Origin: an uncultured Clostridia bacterium
GTDB taxonomy: Bacteria; Bacillota; Clostridia; HGM11514
Length of the DNA stretch: 64,000 nt
Direction: 5' to 3'
Assembly (NCBI GenBank): GCA_934464705.1
Contig: CAKSKB010000003.1
Coordinates: 62,001-126,000 of the forward strand
Part shown: one piece after another, positions 61,464 to 64,000 of the stretch
How positions within the stretch are numbered: position 1 is the stretch's first letter
Layout: each line of letters begins with the position of its first letter
Notes under the pieces: model-generated
What the model was told of the DNA's origin: nothing
Database searches by the model: none
The model's input: the letters and a program-made list of their open reading frames with translations, nothing else
Program-made: the position numbers and the translations under genes

Positions 61464-62326
61464 TTTCCTCTTATTTTATTTATAATATACCCTTCTTTCA
61501 CACCGCAGTCACAAGCGGTGATTTCAGAAGGCTTTATGATAAGTTCCAGCACGATTGCAGGCGCAAGCCCTGCTGTTATGGTGTCGGAGCGCCGCTTTGG
61601 TATGCCGAAATCTTCACGCTCCGAAACCGTCATCGAAAGCATTTTATCGGCAAACTGCGAAAGAGTGTAATCTTTTTTGTAATCGTACCAATTTCTAAGC
61701 GAACCGCCGAGCATAACCATAGGAACATTTTTTATCCCGAATATCCAGTCAAGCGACGCAAAGCCGTCCGAAATATGCGCAATGACATCATTGAATTCCT
61801 TCGGGGAAAGCGTTTCCCCGGATGAAAACATCCTGTTGAGCACAACAGAACCCCATGGAGCGGAAACACGGTTTTTAACCTCGCCGCCGTTTACATAGGC
61901 GATTTCGGTGCTTCCTCCCCCGGTATCAATCATAACAAATTCCCGAAAACCCGTCTTATGCATGATTGACAGGCAGTCATAATACGCCTCGTCACTCCCG
62001 GAAATCACATCGATATCAACCCCGACCGCACTCTTAACAAGCGACAAAAACCACTCGCTGTTATCGGCACGCCTGACAGCCTCGGTTGCAATAACCGAAA
62101 CTTCATCGCACGATAAATCTCCGCACTTTTTTATAAATTCCGAAAGTGCAAGCACCGCCCGAAGCGCCGGTTCGGGCTTAAGTGTGTTGCTGCTGTCGGT
62201 CATACCTTCAGCAAGCCTTACATAAATATTGTCGCTGAACACGGTATTGAAATCATCGCCGATAATTTCAGCAACCGTCAGCCTTGCCGAATTTGAACCC
62301 AAATCAATTACTCCGATTTTCTTCAT
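61460..62326 (-). CDS. Ppx/GppA phosphatase family protein (short form)
   Basis: 288 aa. ASKHA fold: phosphate-binding IDLGSNSARL near 5-14 and DTGGGSTEIAY near 134-144. It lacks the C-terminal HD-like domain of full-length Ppx, so it is the short form known from Firmicutes and Actinobacteria, acting on polyphosphate or (p)ppGpp. It overlaps the fucosidase gene by 4 bp. Coupling with sugar genes is probably operon drift rather than function. Confidence 0.9.
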   Translation of the reverse strand: MKKIGVIDLGSNSARLTVAEIIGDDFNTVFSDNIYVRLAEGMTDSSNTLKPEPALRAVLALSEFIKKCGDLSCDEVSVIATEAVRRADNSEWFLSLVKSAVGVDIDVISGSDEAYYDCLSIMHKTGFREFVMIDTGGGSTEIAYVNGGEVKNRVSAPWGSVVLNRMFSSGETLSPKEFNDVIAHISDGFASLDWIFGIKNVPMVMLGGSLRNWYDYKKDYTLSQFADKMLSMTVSEREDFGIPKRRSDTITAGLAPAIVLELIIKPSEITACDCGVKEGYIINKIRGK

Positions 62327-62343
62327 AACTCACCATATAAACA

Positions 62344-62366
62344 GCACCCGATTAAAAATCGGGCGC
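62344..62366 (-). terminator. Hairpin after the sugar kinase gene
   Basis: A 10-bp stem with one mismatch (62357-62366 with 62344-62353), 3-nt loop, then a poor T tract (TGTTTAT) on the minus strand; partial read-through into ppx is expected. Confidence 0.55.
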
Positions 62367-62372
62367 CGATAA

Positions 62373-63392
62373 TTATCTCTGAACTCTTCCCGAGCCGTCA
62401 CCGCTCATAAGCTTTTTAACCTCGTCAAGCGAAGCTTCGTTGAAGTCGCCTTCAATTGTATGCTTAAGGCAGGAAGCCGCAACCGCAAATTCGATTGTAT
62501 CCTGTGCGGAATATCCGTTGAGCGTTGCGTAAATAAGACCGCCGCCGAACGAATCGCCGCCGCCCACACGGTCAACGATGTGGATAAGATAGTTCTTTGC
62601 GAAATAACATTCTCCGTTATCGTAAAGCATAGCGGACCAGTTATTATCGTTTGCGGAAATGCTTCCTCTGAGGGTAATTGCAACCTTCGGGATATTAAAT
62701 CTTTCGGAAAGCGTTTTTGCAACCTGCTTGTAGCCCTCCCTGGAAAGCGTACCGCCGGTAATATCTGTATTTTCAGCTTTTATGCCGAACACCTTTTCGC
62801 AGTCTTCTTCGTTAGCGATGGCAACATCGACATATTCCATAAGTTCCGCCATAACCTTTCCGGCCTTCTCCGTTGTCCAGAGGTTCTTTCTGAAATTAAG
62901 GTCGCAGCTTACGGTAAGACCCATAGCCTTAGCCATTTTTACGGAATCAAGACAGATTTCGGCGCAGTTATCAGAAAGCGCAGGGGTAATTCCCGTAAAG
63001 TGGAACCAGTCAGCCCCGTCAAAAATCTGTTCCCAGTTGAAATCGGATCTTTCGGCTGTTGAAATCGAGGAATACTTTCTGTCATATATAACCTTTGAAG
63101 GTCTCTGTGAAGCGCCCTTTTCGCAGAAATAAATACCCAGTCTGTCGCCGCCGAAAACAATGTCGGAAGTGTCAACATCATGAGCCTTAAGGCTTCTCAA
63201 AGCGCATTTTGCCATATCGTTATCGGGGAGTTTTGTGACATAAGAAGCTTCAACACCGTAGTTTGCAAGCGATACGGCAACATTTGCCTCACCGCCGCCA
63301 TATGTAACATCAAGCTTGTTTGCCTGAACAAACCGCCCATAGCCTTCCGGGCTGAGCCTTGCCATAATTTCACCGAAACATACTACTCTCAT
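62373..63392 (-). CDS. kdgK: PfkB family sugar kinase (2-keto-3-deoxygluconate kinase type)
   Basis: 339 aa ribokinase-fold. Sugar-binding GGGEANVAVSLANYG near 32-46, the ATP/anion-hole motif DRVGGGDSF with catalytic Asp280, and SCDLNFRKNLW in KdgK-like position. The expected product is 2-keto-3-deoxy-6-phosphogluconate from uronate breakdown, but other PfkB substrates cannot be excluded. No KDPG aldolase or uronate isomerase is in this window. It is preceded by a strong promoter. Confidence 0.85.
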   Translation of the reverse strand: MRVVCFGEIMARLSPEGYGRFVQANKLDVTYGGGEANVAVSLANYGVEASYVTKLPDNDMAKCALRSLKAHDVDTSDIVFGGDRLGIYFCEKGASQRPSKVIYDRKYSSISTAERSDFNWEQIFDGADWFHFTGITPALSDNCAEICLDSVKMAKAMGLTVSCDLNFRKNLWTTEKAGKVMAELMEYVDVAIANEEDCEKVFGIKAENTDITGGTLSREGYKQVAKTLSERFNIPKVAITLRGSISANDNNWSAMLYDNGECYFAKNYLIHIVDRVGGGDSFGGGLIYATLNGYSAQDTIEFAVAASCLKHTIEGDFNEASLDEVKKLMSGDGSGRVQR

Positions 63393-63425
63393 CTTTAAAA
63401 CATCTCCTAATTTTTCAAAAAATTT

Positions 63426-63438
63426 GCCGAAACTCGGC
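63426..63438 (-). terminator. Short hairpin with T run in the kdgK leader
   Basis: 5-bp stem (63434-63438 with 63426-63430), 3-nt loop, then AAATTTTTT on the minus strand. It lies just after the predicted kdgK start point, so it could end upstream transcripts or attenuate kdgK. Confidence 0.35.
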
Positions 63439-63447
63439 TATAATATT

Positions 63448-63476
63448 ATTCTACACCAAAAACCACCAAATGTCAA
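63448..63476 (-). promoter_or_regulatory. Promoter of kdgK
   Basis: On the minus strand: TTGACA, 17-nt spacer, TAGAAT, within 6 bp of the upstream yitT stop codon. Confidence 0.7.
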
Positions 63477-63481
63477 GGATG

Positions 63482-64000
63482 TTATTCCTTATTTTTATGA
63501 AAAACATCAGCGACTTCCGTAATGGTTATAAAAGCCGCTTCGTCCGCCGAGTGAACAATCTCACGAAGACGCCTTATCTGAAATCTGTTTACTATTATAT
63601 ATATGATATTTTTTTCTTTTGCGGAGTAATATCCGCAGGCGTCAATAACCGTCATGCCGCACTCGAATTCATCGGAGAGAAGTCCGCATACCGTGTCTGT
63701 CTGGTCGGTTACAATCATCGCCGCCTTTGACCTGTCAAGACCTTCAACGATAAAATCGACCGTTTTCAGCGCCGCACCGTAGGCAACGATGGAATACAGC
63801 GGCAAAATCCAGCTCCCGAGCACAAATCCGCAGCATATGTACAGAATAACATTGTAAATCATAACGAAGGTACCCACCGTCATGCCGAGCCGTTTTGCAA
63901 AGATAACCGCAAGAACTTCGATACCGTCCATAGCGCCGCCGAACCTTATCGCCATACCGCTTCCTATACCCGAAATCAAACCGCCGAAAAGAGCGCAAAG
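63482..64000 (-). CDS. YitT family membrane protein (C-terminal part, 5' end outside window)
   Basis: The open frame continues through the window edge. It has GGLISGIGSGMAIRFGGAMDG, a glycine-rich stretch typical for YitT/DUF161, two further transmembrane helices, and a C-terminal DUF2179 domain (RSKAAMIVTDQTDTV, then ERECG-like GMTVIDACGYYSAKEKNIIYIIV). Members are polytopic membrane proteins of unknown transport or regulatory function. About 172 codons are visible out of a usual ~280-290. Confidence 0.88.
   Translation of the reverse strand, partial: LCALFGGLISGIGSGMAIRFGGAMDGIEVLAVIFAKRLGMTVGTFVMIYNVILYICCGFVLGSWILPLYSIVAYGAALKTVDFIVEGLDRSKAAMIVTDQTDTVCGLLSDEFECGMTVIDACGYYSAKEKNIIYIIVNRFQIRRLREIVHSADEAAFITITEVADVFHKNKE

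Noticed and set aside
60741..61670. 309-codon plus-strand open frame
   Set aside because: Antisense to the GH29 and Ppx genes, both with intact catalytic motifs; no domain or ribosome site of its own.

Overview
The window comes from an endospore-forming Clostridia-type member of the Bacillota with moderate GC, probably a carbohydrate-eating gut or other host-associated anaerobe. Evidence: an alpha/beta-type spore protein (30196-30387), spoVG and yunB; a spoVG-glmU-prs-pth-mfd block in the order usual for Firmicutes; a ylxM-ffh-rpsP-khpA-rimM-trmD block; gatCAB instead of an obvious direct amidation route; two SLH (S-layer homology) proteins; and near-consensus sigmaA promoters with 17-bp spacers. 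No rRNA, tRNA, IS element, prophage or CRISPR array was seen.

Layout. 1-6471 (minus): a dlt-like surface-aminoacylation operon with three tandem DltA-like adenylation enzymes, one carrier protein, one MBOAT acyltransferase and the start of a DltD-like protein cut by the window edge. 6627-10654 (plus): UDP-sugar dehydrogenase and a large SLH protein. 10795-12640: an AT-rich stretch with a zinc-ribbon/LRR protein and a strong candidate for an unannotated ~210-nt structured RNA. 12639-20680 (minus): PpiC lipoprotein, mfd, pth, prs, glmU, spoVG. 20879-22225 (plus): murC. 22264-28982 (minus): a nonsense-disrupted XRE regulator, MATE transporter, aldose epimerase-like protein, dipeptidase and an SLH-anchored phosphodiester glycosidase.

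29137-30387 is a spore-related patch: three tandem Cys-rich single-helix microproteins (34-48 aa) behind a sigmaK-like promoter, dut, and the SASP gene behind a sigmaG-like promoter. 30488-35482 is an amino-sugar locus: nagB plus a DUF4838 protein diverge from nagA plus a LacI regulator across one palindromic operator flanked by two consensus promoters. fucI (35522-37321) follows.

37411-46595 holds housekeeping genes (M18 aminopeptidase, lytic transglycosylase, coaE, polA, a DUF421/DUF4363 pair, gatCAB). 46651-54740 is a minus-strand series in which a GH2 beta-galactosidase, a sugar isomerase and an unknown membrane protein sit directly behind trmD. 54819-64000 carries a copper-amine-oxidase-N-like protein, a DUF188 protein, galE, a small membrane protein, ligA, yunB, a GH29 alpha-fucosidase, a short Ppx/GppA protein, a KDG-type kinase and the end of a YitT family protein.

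Taken together, fucosidase, beta-galactosidase, fucose isomerase, GlcNAc-6-P deacetylase/deaminase, aldose epimerase, galE and the kinase suggest use of host glycans (fucose, galactose, N-acetylglucosamine). The SLH proteins, Ugd, GlmU, MurC and the dlt-like operon describe envelope building. The most unusual element is the dlt-like operon: three adenylation enzymes appear to feed one carrier and differ at the residue position that confers D-alanine selectivity in DltA.
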